Part shown: positions 29,571 through 38,591 of the stretch, piece by piece
Layout of the letters: each line of letters starts with the position of its first letter
Numbering within the stretch: position 1 is the first letter of the stretch
DNA from: Hyphomicrobiales bacterium
GTDB taxonomy: Bacteria; Pseudomonadota; Alphaproteobacteria; Rhizobiales; Beijerinckiaceae
DNA: 64,000 nt
Direction of reading: 5' to 3'
Assembly (NCBI GenBank): GCA_900473415.1
Contig: UCLR01000003.1
Coordinates: 62,001 to 126,000 of the forward strand
Program-made: the position numbers and the translations under genes
Notes under the pieces: model-generated
The model's input: only the letters and a program-made list of their open reading frames with translations
The model's database searches: none
What the model was told of the DNA's origin: nothing

Positions 29571-30068
29571 ATGAATAAAAAGAGCCAGAATGGTCCTGCT
29601 CTCGATCTGATCGATCGCAAGATTCTTGCTGCACTGCGAGAGGACGGGCGACTGACGACCCAGGCGCTGGCCGAGAAGGTCGGGCTCTCGCCCTCGCCCT
29701 GCTGGACGCGCGTGAAGCGGCTGGAGGAATCGGGCGCCATTGAGAAATATGTCGCGCTGCTCGACCACAAGGCGCTCGGCTACAACAACGTGGTCTTCGT
29801 CGAGATCACGCTCGACAAGCATGACGACAAGGTGCTCGACCAGTTCGGCGAAGCGCTGAGCCGGGCGCCGGAGGTGGTCGAGGCACATCTGGTGACGGGG
29901 GAATACGACTATCTCGCCAAGGTCGTGGTCAGTGGCACCGACCATTACGAGCGCTTCCTGCGCGAGACGCTCTACCGCATCCCGGGCGTGCGCCAGACCC
30001 GCACCACCTTCGGGCTGCGCATGCTGAAGCGGACGCTCTCGGTCGATCCGCTGAAGGCGGTGGGATAA
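29571..30068 (+). CDS. bkdR: Lrp/AsnC family regulator, probable activator of the bkd operon
   Basis: 165-aa regulator with an N-terminal winged helix (LIDRKILAALREDGRLTTQAL, recognition segment LSPSPCWTRVKRLEESG) and a RAM domain with VVEAHLVTGEYDYLAKVVV. In Pseudomonas the bkd operon is activated by BkdR, an Lrp homologue encoded divergently, and the same arrangement is seen here, so the role is inferred with good support. The intergenic side is AT-rich for this genome, as expected for Lrp binding. Two ATGs (29553 and 29571) are possible; neither has a clear ribosome binding site, so the start is uncertain by six codons. Confidence 0.9.
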   Translation: MNKKSQNGPALDLIDRKILAALREDGRLTTQALAEKVGLSPSPCWTRVKRLEESGAIEKYVALLDHKALGYNNVVFVEITLDKHDDKVLDQFGEALSRAPEVVEAHLVTGEYDYLAKVVVSGTDHYERFLRETLYRIPGVRQTRTTFGLRMLKRTLSVDPLKAVG

Positions 30069-30087
30069 GCGAGCTGCAGGAACGCGC

Positions 30088-30190
30088 GTCATTCCGGGTA
30101 AGCGAAGCGCAGACCCGGAATCCATCGTAAAGCGCGGCGCGCTTTGATGGATTCCGGATCGGCGCCGCTTCGCGGCTTGTCCGGAATGAC
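30088..30190. repeat. Dispersed intergenic palindromic repeat, copy 2
   Basis: About 103 bp from GTCATTCCGGG to CCGGAATGAC, with inner arms ATCCATCGTAAAGC / GCTTTGATGGAT and a CGGCGCCGCTTCGCGGC block. It occupies the space between the bkdR-like gene and the convergent monooxygenase gene. Same family as 21655, 50855 and 51377. Confidence 0.78.
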
Positions 30191-30199
30191 GGGGAGGTT

Positions 30200-31231
30200 T
30201 TACCCCAACATCTCCCGCACCAGCGGGATCACCTTCTCGCCATAGAGCCGGATGCACTCCATCATCCGCTCATGCGCCAGCGGACCGGCGCTGTATTTGA
30301 TCTGGAAGCGGTCCAACCCCAGCCCCTCGGCGGTCGCGGCGATCTTGCGGGCCACCGTCTCGGGCGAGCCGAGATAGAGCGAGCCCTGCTCGACCTCCCG
30401 CTCGAACTCGTCGCGGCCCATCGGCGGCCAGCCGCGCTCGGCGCCGATGCGGTCCCGGTTCGCCTTGAAGGCGGGGAAGAATTCCTCCTTCGCCTGCTCG
30501 TCGGTCGCCGCGACATAGCCCGGCGAGTGCACGCCGACCGGCTTCGGCGTCTTGCCGATCTGCGCATAGGCGCGGTGATAGAGATCGACGAAGGGTTTGA
30601 AGCGCAGCGGCTCGCCACCGATGATGGCGAGCATCAGCGGCAGGTCGTAGCGCACGGCGCGGATCACCGATTCAGGGCTCCCGCCCACGCCGATCCAGGT
30701 CTTGAGCGGACCGTGCTCGACCGGGGGATAGACGAGCTGGTCCTTGAGCGGCGGGCGGATCGAGCCCTCCCAGCTCACCGGCTGCTGAGGCAGCAGCGCG
30801 GCGAAGAGGTCGAGCTTCTCCTCGAAGAGCTCCTCGTACTGGCTGAGATCGAAGCCGAAGAGCGGGAAGGACTCCGTGAAGGAGCCGCGCCCGAGGATGA
30901 CCTCGGCGCGCCCATTCGAGAGGGCATCGACCGTCGAGAAGCGCTGGAAGACGCGGATCGGATCGTCCGAACTCAATACCGTGACGGCCGAACCCAGCTT
31001 GATGCGGCTTGTGCGCGCCGCCATCGCAGCGAGAACCGTCTCGGGCGAGGAGACCGCGAAATCGGCGCGATGATGCTCGCCAACACCGATGAAGTCGATG
31101 CCGATCCGGTCGGCCAGCACGGCTTCCTCGACGAGGTTGCGGATGACCTGCGCATGCGGCAGCGGCTTGCCGTCCGCGCCATGGGTGACGTCGCCAAAGG
31201 TGTCGAGCCCGAATTCGAGTTGCTGCGCCAT
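30200..31231 (-). CDS. LLM-class (luciferase-like) flavin-dependent monooxygenase
   Basis: 343-aa TIM-barrel flavoprotein of the bacterial luciferase superfamily, using reduced FMN supplied by a reductase. The start region MAQQLEFGLDTFGDVT and the segments GVGEHHRADF near residue 52 and SSPETVLAAMAARTSRIKLGSAVTVL are typical of the Atu2307/SP_0267-type subgroup, whose substrates are unknown. The start at 31231 is used because the conserved barrel begins there; upstream in-frame sequence is antisense to intergenic DNA. It is divergent from a LysR gene with 178 bp between, so that regulator could also act here. A long-chain aldehyde or sulfonate substrate is possible but not supported. Confidence 0.88.
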   Translation of the reverse strand: MAQQLEFGLDTFGDVTHGADGKPLPHAQVIRNLVEEAVLADRIGIDFIGVGEHHRADFAVSSPETVLAAMAARTSRIKLGSAVTVLSSDDPIRVFQRFSTVDALSNGRAEVILGRGSFTESFPLFGFDLSQYEELFEEKLDLFAALLPQQPVSWEGSIRPPLKDQLVYPPVEHGPLKTWIGVGGSPESVIRAVRYDLPLMLAIIGGEPLRFKPFVDLYHRAYAQIGKTPKPVGVHSPGYVAATDEQAKEEFFPAFKANRDRIGAERGWPPMGRDEFEREVEQGSLYLGSPETVARKIAATAEGLGLDRFQIKYSAGPLAHERMMECIRLYGEKVIPLVREMLG

Positions 31232-31409
31232 GTTTCGTCCCGCTGGCCGATGCGGCCCGTTGCCCACCGGCAAGCCCGGCGGGACGCAGTTAGGAGCGCG
31301 AGGGCTACCATGCAATGTTTCGGCGTTGCCGCCTGGGCAACAGCTTGTTTGCACGCCCGCAACCGGGGCGCTTGCCAGCCGCGCCAACCATGCCGATGCT
31401 GTACACAGC

Positions 31410-32324
31410 ATGATCATCCGCCAGCTTGTCTATCTCGACGCGCTCGCCCGCGAGAAACATTTCCGCCGCGCGGCGGAGGCCTGCCATGTCTCGCAGCCAA
31501 CGCTCTCGGCCGCGATCGTGCAGCTCGAGGAGGAGCTCGGCGTCATGATCGTCGAGCGCGGGCGGCGCTTCCAGGGCTTCACCAAGGAGGGCGAGGTCGT
31601 GCTCGCCCATGCCCGGCGCATCCTGGCCGAGGCCGAGATCCTGAAGGATTCGATCGCGGAGCTGCGCGAGGGCGTCGGCGGGCGCATCCGGCTCGGCGCG
31701 ATCCCCACGGCGCTGCCGATGATCGCCCATATCACCGCGCCCTTCTCCGAGCGCTACCCGGCGGTCTCGCTCACCGTGCTCTCGCTGACCTCGCAGGAGA
31801 TCCAGCACGGCATCGACAATTTCGAGCTCGATGTCGGGCTGACCTATCTCGACAACGAGCCGCTCGACCGCGTGATCCCCAAGCCCATCTACCAGGAATC
31901 ATACGTGCTGCTGACGCGGGAGGACGGGCCGCTCGGCGAACGCGAGACGATTTCCTGGGCGGAGGCGGCCGAGCAGAGACTCTGCCTGCTCACCAGCGAC
32001 ATGCAGAACCGGCGTATCATCGATGGTATCTTCCGTTCGGTCGGCACGGCGCCACGGCCGATCATCGAGACCAACTCGATCTTCAACCTCTGTTCCCACG
32101 CCGGCATGGCGGGCGTCGCCAGCATCGTCTCGATGCAGTTGCTCGAATTCTTTGGACTGCCGCTGGGAACAAAGGCGCTGCCGCTGGTCGAGCCCGACAC
32201 GCAACGCACGATCGGCCTCATCGTCGCGGACCGCCAACCCGTCGCGCCCCTCGCCCGCAATCTGCTGATGATGACCCAGCCGGTCACAGATGCGCGACTG
32301 CCGCGTCGCCTCATCGTCCGATAG
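31410..32324 (+). CDS. LysR family regulator upstream of the formate dehydrogenase operon
   Basis: 304-aa LysR-type regulator. Residues 1-60 form the winged helix (LDALAREKHFRRAAEACHVSQPTLSAAIVQLEEELG), followed by a linker helix and a two-lobed effector domain with GAIPTALPMIA near residue 95. It lies 229 bp upstream of fdsG in the same direction. Homologues in the same position upstream of fds operons (FdsR in Cupriavidus) control formate dehydrogenase, so the same job is inferred. Several palindromes in the spacer are candidate operators, including an ATAG-N7-CTAT element. The ATG at 31410 directly opens the DNA-binding domain. Confidence 0.9.
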   Translation: MIIRQLVYLDALAREKHFRRAAEACHVSQPTLSAAIVQLEEELGVMIVERGRRFQGFTKEGEVVLAHARRILAEAEILKDSIAELREGVGGRIRLGAIPTALPMIAHITAPFSERYPAVSLTVLSLTSQEIQHGIDNFELDVGLTYLDNEPLDRVIPKPIYQESYVLLTREDGPLGERETISWAEAAEQRLCLLTSDMQNRRIIDGIFRSVGTAPRPIIETNSIFNLCSHAGMAGVASIVSMQLLEFFGLPLGTKALPLVEPDTQRTIGLIVADRQPVAPLARNLLMMTQPVTDARLPRRLIVR

Positions 32325-32380
32325 CCCTGACCTATCGTTGTAGCGGCGACTCCACATTGTGCGGCGCAAAATCGGGCCGT

Positions 32381-32396
32381 GACGAAATTTTTCGTC
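32381..32396. promoter_or_regulatory. Palindrome in the fds promoter region (GACGAAA-N2-TTTCGTC)
   Basis: A perfect 7-bp inverted repeat with a 2-nt centre, 57 bp after the LysR stop and 158 bp before fdsG. It could be an operator or, with its T-rich centre, part of a structured leader; there is no following T-tract. Confidence 0.45.
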
Positions 32397-32441
32397 GACC
32401 TGCAACGGCCGACACGCCCAGGCGAGGCGTATCCGCCTCAC

Positions 32442-32464
32442 ATTGATAGCCATCATCTATCAAT
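32442..32464. promoter_or_regulatory. LysR-type operator candidate before fdsG
   Basis: The arms ATTGATAG (32442-32449) and CTATCAAT (32457-32464) are perfectly complementary with a 7-nt spacer. It contains the LysR signature T-N11-A and the ATAG-N7-CTAT form known from OxyR-type operators. Its place 90 bp before the fdsG start and after a lysR gene makes it the best binding-site candidate for that regulator. Confidence 0.6.
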
Positions 32465-32475
32465 TGGTTGAAACA

Positions 32476-32492
32476 AACGATTTGAAATCGTT
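32476..32492. promoter_or_regulatory. Palindrome in the fds promoter region (AACGATTT-N1-AAATCGTT)
   Basis: A perfect 8-bp inverted repeat around a single G, 11 bp downstream of the LysR-type operator candidate and 61 bp before the fdsG ATG. It probably lies at or near the promoter; the factor that binds is unknown. Confidence 0.5.
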
Positions 32493-32553
32493 CCAAGAAA
32501 CCCCCACCTTTTCTTCCAACAAGTGCCCGGGAACGGGGCCGAATGGAGGAAAG

Positions 32554-33030
32554 ATGGCCGGATATCCCGTCTGGAATCAGGAGGCTGCGCGCTCGATCAT
32601 CGCCGGGCTCGCGCATCTGGAAGGCGCGACGCTGCCGATCCTGCACGCGCTGCAGGACGAGTTCGGCCATGTCGATCCGCAGGCCGTGCCGCTGATCGCC
32701 GAGGCGCTGAACCTCTCTCGTGCCGAGGTCCATGGCGCGATCACTTTCTATCATGATTTCCGAACGGCCCCACCGCCGCGGCGCGTGATCAAGCTGTGCC
32801 GGGCCGAGGCCTGCCAGTCGCTCGGCTGCGAGGCGATGGTCGAGGAGCTGGCGGAGACGCACGGCATCGTGGTCGATGGCGAGCCCGCGGGCGACGCCGT
32901 GGTCGAAACGGTGTATTGTCTCGGCAACTGCGCGCTCGGCCCCTCGGCTCTGGTCGATGGCGAGCTGATCGGGCGCGTCGACGCGGCCCGCATCGCCGGG
33001 CTGTGCCAGCAGGAAAGGGCGCAGTCATGA
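32554..33030 (+). CDS. fdsG: NAD-dependent formate dehydrogenase gamma subunit
   Basis: 158-aa NuoE-like subunit of the soluble molybdenum formate dehydrogenase that oxidises formate to CO2 with NAD. It carries one [2Fe-2S] cluster with ligands Cys82 and Cys87 in CRAEAC and Cys122 and Cys126 in CLGNC, the thioredoxin-like ferredoxin pattern. The N-terminal helical region includes EFGHVDPQAVPLIAEAL. It is preceded by a textbook GGAGGA ribosome binding site at 32545 and overlaps the fdsB start by 4 bp. It is the first gene of fdsGBACD and follows three palindromes in the promoter region. Confidence 0.95.
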   Translation: MAGYPVWNQEAARSIIAGLAHLEGATLPILHALQDEFGHVDPQAVPLIAEALNLSRAEVHGAITFYHDFRTAPPPRRVIKLCRAEACQSLGCEAMVEELAETHGIVVDGEPAGDAVVETVYCLGNCALGPSALVDGELIGRVDAARIAGLCQQERAQS

Positions 33031-34595
33031 GCGCCGCCGCGGCCATCCGTATCTTCGTGCCCGTCGACGCTGCCGCGCTTTCCGTCGGAGCGGAGGCCGT
33101 TGCCGAGGCGATCGCGCGCGAAGCGGCCAATCGCGCTTTGCCCGTCGAGATCGTCCGCAACGGCTCGCGCGGCATGCTCTGGCTGGAACCGCTGGTCGAG
33201 GTCGAGACGCCGCAAGGCCGCGTCGCCTATGGGCCCGTCGCCGCAAAGGATGTTCCGGGACTGATCGAGGCCGGGCTGGTCGAGGGCGGTGCGCATCCGC
33301 TGCGGCTTGGCCCCACCGACGAGCTCGACTGGATGAAGCGCCAGCAGCGGCTGACCTTCGCCCGCGTCGGCATCACCGACCCGCTCTCCATCGCCGATTA
33401 CCGCGCCCATGGCGGCTTCGCCGGGTTGCAGAAGGCCCTCGCGCTGACGGGCGCCGAAATCGTCCAGGCCATCAAGGCCTCGGGGCTGCGCGGGCGCGGC
33501 GGCGCCGGTTTCCCGACCGGCATAAAATGGCAGACGGTCCATGACGCGGCTGCCGACCAGAAATACATCGTCTGCAACGCCGACGAGGGCGACAGCGGCA
33601 CCTTCGCCGACCGCATGCTGTTCGAGGGCGACCCCTACCTCGTCATCGAGGGCATGGCGATCGCCGCCGTCGCGGTCGGCGCGACGCGCGGCTACATCTA
33701 TCTACGCTCGGAATATCCGCATGCCCATCGCACGCTGCAGCGCGCGATCCTGAAGGCGGAAGCGGCCGGGCTGATCGGCGCCTCGATCCTCGGTAGCGGG
33801 CATGCCTTCCATCTCGAAGTCCGGTTAGGGGCTGGCGCCTATATCTGCGGCGAGGAGACCTCGCTGCTCGAAAGCCTCGAAGGCAAGCGCGCCATCGTGC
33901 GCGCCAAGCCGCCGCTGCCGGCGCTGCAGGGGCTCTTCGGCAAGCCGACAGTCGTCAACAACGTGCTCTCCTTCGCCGCCGTGCCGTGGATCATGGACCA
34001 TGGCGCACAGGCCTATGCCGATTACGGGCTCGGCCGCTCGCGCGGCACGCTGCCCGTCCAGCTCGGCGGCAACGTCAAACGCGGCGGGCTGATCGAGCTC
34101 GCCTTCGGCATCTCGCTGCGCGAGATCATCGAGGATATGGGCGGCGGCACCTTGTCGGGCCGGCCGATCCGGGCCGTGCAGGTCGGCGGGCCGCTCGGCG
34201 CCTATCTCACCGCCGGGCAGCTCGACGTGAAGATGGATTACGAGGCGCTGGCCGCGATGCGCGCCATGCTCGGCCATGGCGGCATCGTCGTCTTCGACGA
34301 TACCGTCGACATGGCGAAGCAGGCGCGTTTCGCCTTTCAGTTCTGCGCCAAGGAAAGCTGCGGCAAGTGCACGCCCTGCCGGGTTGGTGCGACGCGCGGC
34401 GTCGAGGTGATGGACAGGATCATCGCGGACGTCGAGCGGCCGAAGAACATCGCCGTACTGCGCGACCTCGCGAAGCTGATGACCGACGCTTCGCTCTGCG
34501 CGATGGGCAACCTCACCCCCATGCCGGTGATGAGCGCCCTCAACCATTTCCCCGAGGATTTCGACCGTCCCCCGCTGCCCCTGGCGGCGGAGTGA
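33027..34595 (+). CDS. fdsB: NAD-dependent formate dehydrogenase beta subunit (diaphorase)
   Basis: 522-aa NuoF-like subunit that passes electrons from iron-sulfur clusters through FMN to NAD. The NADH-binding motif GLRGRGGAGFPTGIKW is at 153-168 and the FMN motif NADEGDSGTFADR at 184-196. The [4Fe-4S] ligands are Cys445, Cys448 and Cys451 in SCGKCTPCRVG and Cys491 in SLCAMGN. The first 100 residues form a thioredoxin-like domain lacking a complete Cys set, as in other FdsB proteins. It is coupled to fdsG by an ATGA overlap and ends 10 bp before fdsA. Confidence 0.95.
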   Translation: MSAAAAIRIFVPVDAAALSVGAEAVAEAIAREAANRALPVEIVRNGSRGMLWLEPLVEVETPQGRVAYGPVAAKDVPGLIEAGLVEGGAHPLRLGPTDELDWMKRQQRLTFARVGITDPLSIADYRAHGGFAGLQKALALTGAEIVQAIKASGLRGRGGAGFPTGIKWQTVHDAAADQKYIVCNADEGDSGTFADRMLFEGDPYLVIEGMAIAAVAVGATRGYIYLRSEYPHAHRTLQRAILKAEAAGLIGASILGSGHAFHLEVRLGAGAYICGEETSLLESLEGKRAIVRAKPPLPALQGLFGKPTVVNNVLSFAAVPWIMDHGAQAYADYGLGRSRGTLPVQLGGNVKRGGLIELAFGISLREIIEDMGGGTLSGRPIRAVQVGGPLGAYLTAGQLDVKMDYEALAAMRAMLGHGGIVVFDDTVDMAKQARFAFQFCAKESCGKCTPCRVGATRGVEVMDRIIADVERPKNIAVLRDLAKLMTDASLCAMGNLTPMPVMSALNHFPEDFDRPPLPLAAE

Positions 34596-34605
34596 GGAGG
34601 CAGCC

Positions 34606-37488
34606 ATGGCCCTGATCAAAGAGATCGACTACGGCACGCCGATCCGGCTCTCGGACAAGACCGTGACGCTGACGATCGACGGCGAGAGCGTCACCGTGCC
34701 GGCCGGAACCTCGGTGATGGCCGCGGCGATGAGCCTCGGCACCCAGATCCCGAAGCTCTGTGCCACAGACTCGCTCGAGCCTTTCGGCTCCTGCCGGCTC
34801 TGCCTCGTCGAGATCGAGGGGCGGCGCGGTACACCGGCCTCCTGCACGACGCCGGCCGAAGAGGGCATGGTGGTGCGGACCCAGTCGGAGAACCTGTCGT
34901 CGCTCCGCAAGGGGGTGATGGAGCTCTACATCTCCGATCACCCGCTCGATTGCCTGACCTGCTCGGCCAATGGCGATTGCGAATTGCAGGACATGGCCGG
35001 CGCGGTCGGCCTGCGCGAGGTGCGCTACGGCTATGAGGGCGAGAACCACGTCTTCGCCAAGACCGCAGACGGCCTCGCCAACGAGAACTGGCTGCCGAAG
35101 GACACCTCCAACCCCTATTTCACCTACGACCCGTCGAAATGCATCGTCTGCAATCGCTGCGTGCGCGCCTGCGAGGAGGTGCAGGGCACCTTCGCGCTGA
35201 CGATCACCGGCCGCGGCTTCGACTCGCGCGTGGCAGCGGGCCCGACCGACTTCCTCGGCTCGGAATGCGTCTCCTGCGGCGCCTGCGTGCAGGCCTGCCC
35301 GACCGCGACGCTAATCGAGAACAAGGTCATCGAATACGGCCAGCCGGAGCATTCCAAGATCACGACCTGCGCCTATTGCGGCGTCGGCTGCTCCTTCAAG
35401 GCGGAGATGCAGGGCGACCGCGTCATCCGCATGGTGCCCTACAAGGACGGGCAGGCGAATGAGGGCCACTCCTGCGTCAAGGGCCGCTTCGCCTGGGGCT
35501 ACGCCACTCATAAGGACCGCATCACCAAGCCGATGATCCGCGACAAGATCACGGATCCCTGGCGCGAGGTCTCCTGGGAGGAGGCGATCGGCAAGGCGGC
35601 TACCGAGCTCAAGCGCATCCAGGCCAAGTACGGCCGCGAGTCGGTCGGCGCCATCACCTCGTCGCGCTGCACCAATGAGGAGGTCTTCCTCGTCCAGAAG
35701 CTGGTGCGCGCCGCCTTCCACAACAACAATGTCGATACCTGCGCCCGCGTCTGCCATTCGCCGACCGGCTATGGCCTGCGGACGACGCTCGGCACCTCGG
35801 CCGGCACGCAGGACTTCAAGTCGGTCGCCAAGGCCGACGTCATCATCGTCATCGGCGCCAACCCGACCGACGGCCACCCGGTCTTCGGCTCACGGATGAA
35901 GAAGCGGCTGCGCCAGGGCGCCAAGCTGATCGTCGCCGATCCGCGCCGGATCGACCTGGTCAAGACGCCCCATGTCGAGGCCGCGCATCATCTCCAGCTG
36001 AAGCCCGGCACCAATGTCGCGCTGCTCAACGCGCTTTCGCATGTCATCGTCACCGAAGGGCTGATTGACGAGGCCTATGTCCGCGAGCGCTGCGACCTGG
36101 ATGATTTCGAGCACTGGGCCCGCTTCGTCGCCCGCGAGGAGAATTCACCGGAAGCGAGCGAGCAGTACACCGGCGTGCCCGCGGCAGAAGTGCGCGCCGC
36201 GGCCCGGCTCTACGCCACCGGCGGCAATGGCGCGATCTATTACGGGCTCGGCGTCACCGAGCACAGCCAGGGCTCGACCACGGTGATGGCGATGGCCAAC
36301 CTCGCCATGGCGACCGGCAACATCGGGCGCGACGGCGTCGGCATCAATCCGCTGCGCGGGCAGAACAATGTCCAGGGCTCCTGCGACATGGGCTCCTTCC
36401 CGCATGAGTTCTCGGGCTATCGCCATGTCGCCGACGATTCGACCCGGCAGGTCTTCGAGATGCTCTGGGGCGTGCCGCTCGATGCCGAACAGGGCCTGCG
36501 CATCCCCAACATGCTCGACGAGGCGGTGGGTGGCACCTTCAAGGGTCTCTACATCCAGGGCGAGGACATCGCTCAGTCCGACCCCAACACGCAGCACGTC
36601 ACGGCGGGCCTCGCCGCGATGGAGTGCGTCGTCATCCAGGACATCTTCCTGAACGAGACGGCGAAATACGCCCATGTCTTCCTGCCGGGCGCCTCCTTCC
36701 TGGAGAAGGACGGCACCTTCACCAATGCCGAGCGGCGCATCAACCGCGTCCGGCAGGTGATGGCCCCGCTCGCCGGCAAGGACGAGTGGAAGGTCACGGT
36801 CGAGCTGGCCCGGGCGCTGGGCTACGAGATGTCCTACGCCGATCCGGGCGAGATCATGGACGAGATCGCGCGGCTGACGCCGACCTTCGCTGGCGTCTCC
36901 TACGACAAGCTCGACAAGCTCGGCTCGGTCCAGTGGCCCTGCAACGACAAGGCCCCGACCGGTACGCCGCTGATGCATGTCGACCGTTTCGTGCGCGGCA
37001 AGGGCAAGTTCATGATCACCGAATTCGTGCCGACCGAGGAGCGCACAGGTCCGCGCTTCCCGCTGTTGCTCACGACAGGGCGCATCCTCTCGCAATACAA
37101 TGTCGGCGCGCAGACCCGGCGGACTGAGAACAACGCCTGGCATGACGAGGACGTGCTGGAGATCCACCCCTTCGACGCGGAAAGCCGCGGCATCCAGGAT
37201 GGCGACCTCGTCGCACTCGCCAGCCGCTCGGGCGACATCGCCCTGCGGGCCGAGATCTCCGAACGTATGCAGCCGGGCGTGGTCTACACCACCTTCCACC
37301 ACGCCAAGACGGGCGCCAACGTCATCACCACCGACTTCTCCGACTGGGCGACGAACTGCCCGGAATACAAGGTCACCGCCGTCGAAGTCCGGCGCACCAA
37401 CCAACTCTCGCAGTGGCAGGAGAAGAATTTCGAGGAGGACGTGACCCTGCGCCGGATCGCGGAGCGCCTGCCCGATGCCGCGGAATAG
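34606..37488 (+). CDS. fdsA: Formate dehydrogenase alpha subunit (molybdenum catalytic subunit)
   Basis: 960-aa catalytic subunit with bis-MGD molybdenum cofactor. N-terminal NuoG-like part: [2Fe-2S] ligands Cys52, 63, 66 and 80; a cluster site with His112, Cys116, 119 and 125; two ferredoxin clusters at Cys179/182/185/189 and 221/224/227/231. The [4Fe-4S] next to the cofactor uses Cys255, 258, 262 and 290. The molybdenum ligand is Cys383 followed by catalytic His384 in ARVCHSPTG, so it is cysteine- and not selenocysteine-dependent. The C-terminal MopB domain includes FPLLLTTGR. It is soluble with no Tat signal. A GGAGG lies at 34594, and it overlaps fdhD by 14 bp. Confidence 0.97.
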   Translation: MALIKEIDYGTPIRLSDKTVTLTIDGESVTVPAGTSVMAAAMSLGTQIPKLCATDSLEPFGSCRLCLVEIEGRRGTPASCTTPAEEGMVVRTQSENLSSLRKGVMELYISDHPLDCLTCSANGDCELQDMAGAVGLREVRYGYEGENHVFAKTADGLANENWLPKDTSNPYFTYDPSKCIVCNRCVRACEEVQGTFALTITGRGFDSRVAAGPTDFLGSECVSCGACVQACPTATLIENKVIEYGQPEHSKITTCAYCGVGCSFKAEMQGDRVIRMVPYKDGQANEGHSCVKGRFAWGYATHKDRITKPMIRDKITDPWREVSWEEAIGKAATELKRIQAKYGRESVGAITSSRCTNEEVFLVQKLVRAAFHNNNVDTCARVCHSPTGYGLRTTLGTSAGTQDFKSVAKADVIIVIGANPTDGHPVFGSRMKKRLRQGAKLIVADPRRIDLVKTPHVEAAHHLQLKPGTNVALLNALSHVIVTEGLIDEAYVRERCDLDDFEHWARFVAREENSPEASEQYTGVPAAEVRAAARLYATGGNGAIYYGLGVTEHSQGSTTVMAMANLAMATGNIGRDGVGINPLRGQNNVQGSCDMGSFPHEFSGYRHVADDSTRQVFEMLWGVPLDAEQGLRIPNMLDEAVGGTFKGLYIQGEDIAQSDPNTQHVTAGLAAMECVVIQDIFLNETAKYAHVFLPGASFLEKDGTFTNAERRINRVRQVMAPLAGKDEWKVTVELARALGYEMSYADPGEIMDEIARLTPTFAGVSYDKLDKLGSVQWPCNDKAPTGTPLMHVDRFVRGKGKFMITEFVPTEERTGPRFPLLLTTGRILSQYNVGAQTRRTENNAWHDEDVLEIHPFDAESRGIQDGDLVALASRSGDIALRAEISERMQPGVVYTTFHHAKTGANVITTDFSDWATNCPEYKVTAVEVRRTNQLSQWQEKNFEEDVTLRRIAERLPDAAE

Positions 37489-38314
37489 GCCTGCCCAGCC
37501 GCCCGCCTCGGCCGCAGTCACGGCGCGGCCGCTGCGCTTCGGCGCCGAGCGCGAAGCTGTGCGCGAGATTGAGATCGCGGTCGAGACGCCGATCAACATC
37601 GTCTACGGCAACATGCCCTATGCAGTGATGATGGCGAGCCCGTCGGACCTCGAGGATTTCGTCACCGGCTTCAGTCTGACCGAAGGCATCGTCCGCAACG
37701 CGGACGAGATCCGCTCCATCACGGTCGAGCCGAGGCTGGAGGGCGTCATCGTCACGGTCGAGCTCGCGCCCGGCCGCTTCCGCGAGCATCTGGCGCGGCG
37801 GCGCAACCTCTCGGGCCGCACCTCCTGCGGGCTCTGCGGCGTCGAGACCATCGAGGAGATCCCGATGGCCGATGCGGCGACCCGCGCCGCCCGCGCGGTG
37901 ACGGCTTCCGCCATCGAGACGGCGCTTTCCGCGCTCGACCGGCAGCAGCCGCTGAACCAGCTCACCCATGCCGTCCATGCTGCCGCCTGGTGCGATACGG
38001 CCGGCGCGATCCTGGCCGTGCGCGAGGATGTCGGCCGCCACAACGCGCTCGACAAGCTGATCGGCGCCCGCTTGCGCGCCGGCGCGGATGCGAGCGGGGG
38101 GTTCCTGCTCGTCACCAGCCGTGCCTCCTTCGAGATGGTCGAGAAGGCGGCGATCTTCGGCGCGGGCACGCTGGTCGCCATCTCGGCGCCGACATCGTTC
38201 GCCGTCGAGCGGGCGCAACATCTTGGCCTGACACTCGCCGCAGTCGCGCGACGCGACGGCTGCATCGTGTTCACCGGAGCGCTGGCCACAGCGCCGGAAA
38301 TGATCGCCCGATGA
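37475..38314 (+). CDS. fdhD: Formate dehydrogenase accessory sulfurtransferase FdhD (FdsC)
   Basis: 279-aa protein that delivers sulfur from a cysteine desulfurase to the molybdenum cofactor and is needed for active formate dehydrogenase. The essential CxxC pair is Cys118/Cys121 in TSCGLCGVE. The characteristic VREDVGRHNALDKLIG segment near residue 183 and the TSRASFEMVEKAA motif near 212 are present. The length is normal for the family. It starts 14 bp inside the end of fdsA and overlaps fdsD by 4 bp, so maturation factor and enzyme are made from one coupled mRNA. Confidence 0.95.
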   Translation: MPRNRPAQPPASAAVTARPLRFGAEREAVREIEIAVETPINIVYGNMPYAVMMASPSDLEDFVTGFSLTEGIVRNADEIRSITVEPRLEGVIVTVELAPGRFREHLARRRNLSGRTSCGLCGVETIEEIPMADAATRAARAVTASAIETALSALDRQQPLNQLTHAVHAAAWCDTAGAILAVREDVGRHNALDKLIGARLRAGADASGGFLLVTSRASFEMVEKAAIFGAGTLVAISAPTSFAVERAQHLGLTLAAVARRDGCIVFTGALATAPEMIAR

Positions 38315-38583
38315 CGGAGGCTCTTCTGACGACCGGCGACGCCGAAGGCGACCACCATAACGAGAACATCGCGAAGCTCGTCCGCATGGCCGGGCAGATC
38401 GCCGATTTCTTCAAGGCCTATCCCGAAGAGGAGGCCGCGACCTCGATCGCGACCCACATCAACCAGTTCTGGACCGGACGCATGCGCGGGGACTTTCTCG
38501 CCGCTTTCGCCGCCCGGCCCGAAAACCTTCCGCCCCTGCTGCGGCGCGCCCTGCCGCGGATCAGGCCGGGACGCGGAGGGTAA
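38311..38583 (+). CDS. fdsD: Formate dehydrogenase delta subunit
   Basis: 90-aa FdsD subunit, a small helical protein found only in fds operons and needed for cofactor insertion or stability of the complex. The family core is readable as NIAKLVRMAGQIADFFKAYP followed by EEAATSIATHINQFWTGRMR. Residues before about 20 are variable and acidic. The ATG at 38311 overlaps the fdhD stop (ATGA). It is the last gene of the fds operon; a 12-bp GC-rich hairpin starts 8 bp after the stop. Confidence 0.93.
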   Translation: MTEALLTTGDAEGDHHNENIAKLVRMAGQIADFFKAYPEEEAATSIATHINQFWTGRMRGDFLAAFAARPENLPPLLRRALPRIRPGRGG

Positions 38584-38591
38584 CAAGCAAG

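Noticed and set aside
34606-37488. Selenocysteine-containing formate dehydrogenase
   Set aside because: The molybdenum ligand codon is TGC (Cys383); there is no in-frame TGA at the active site.
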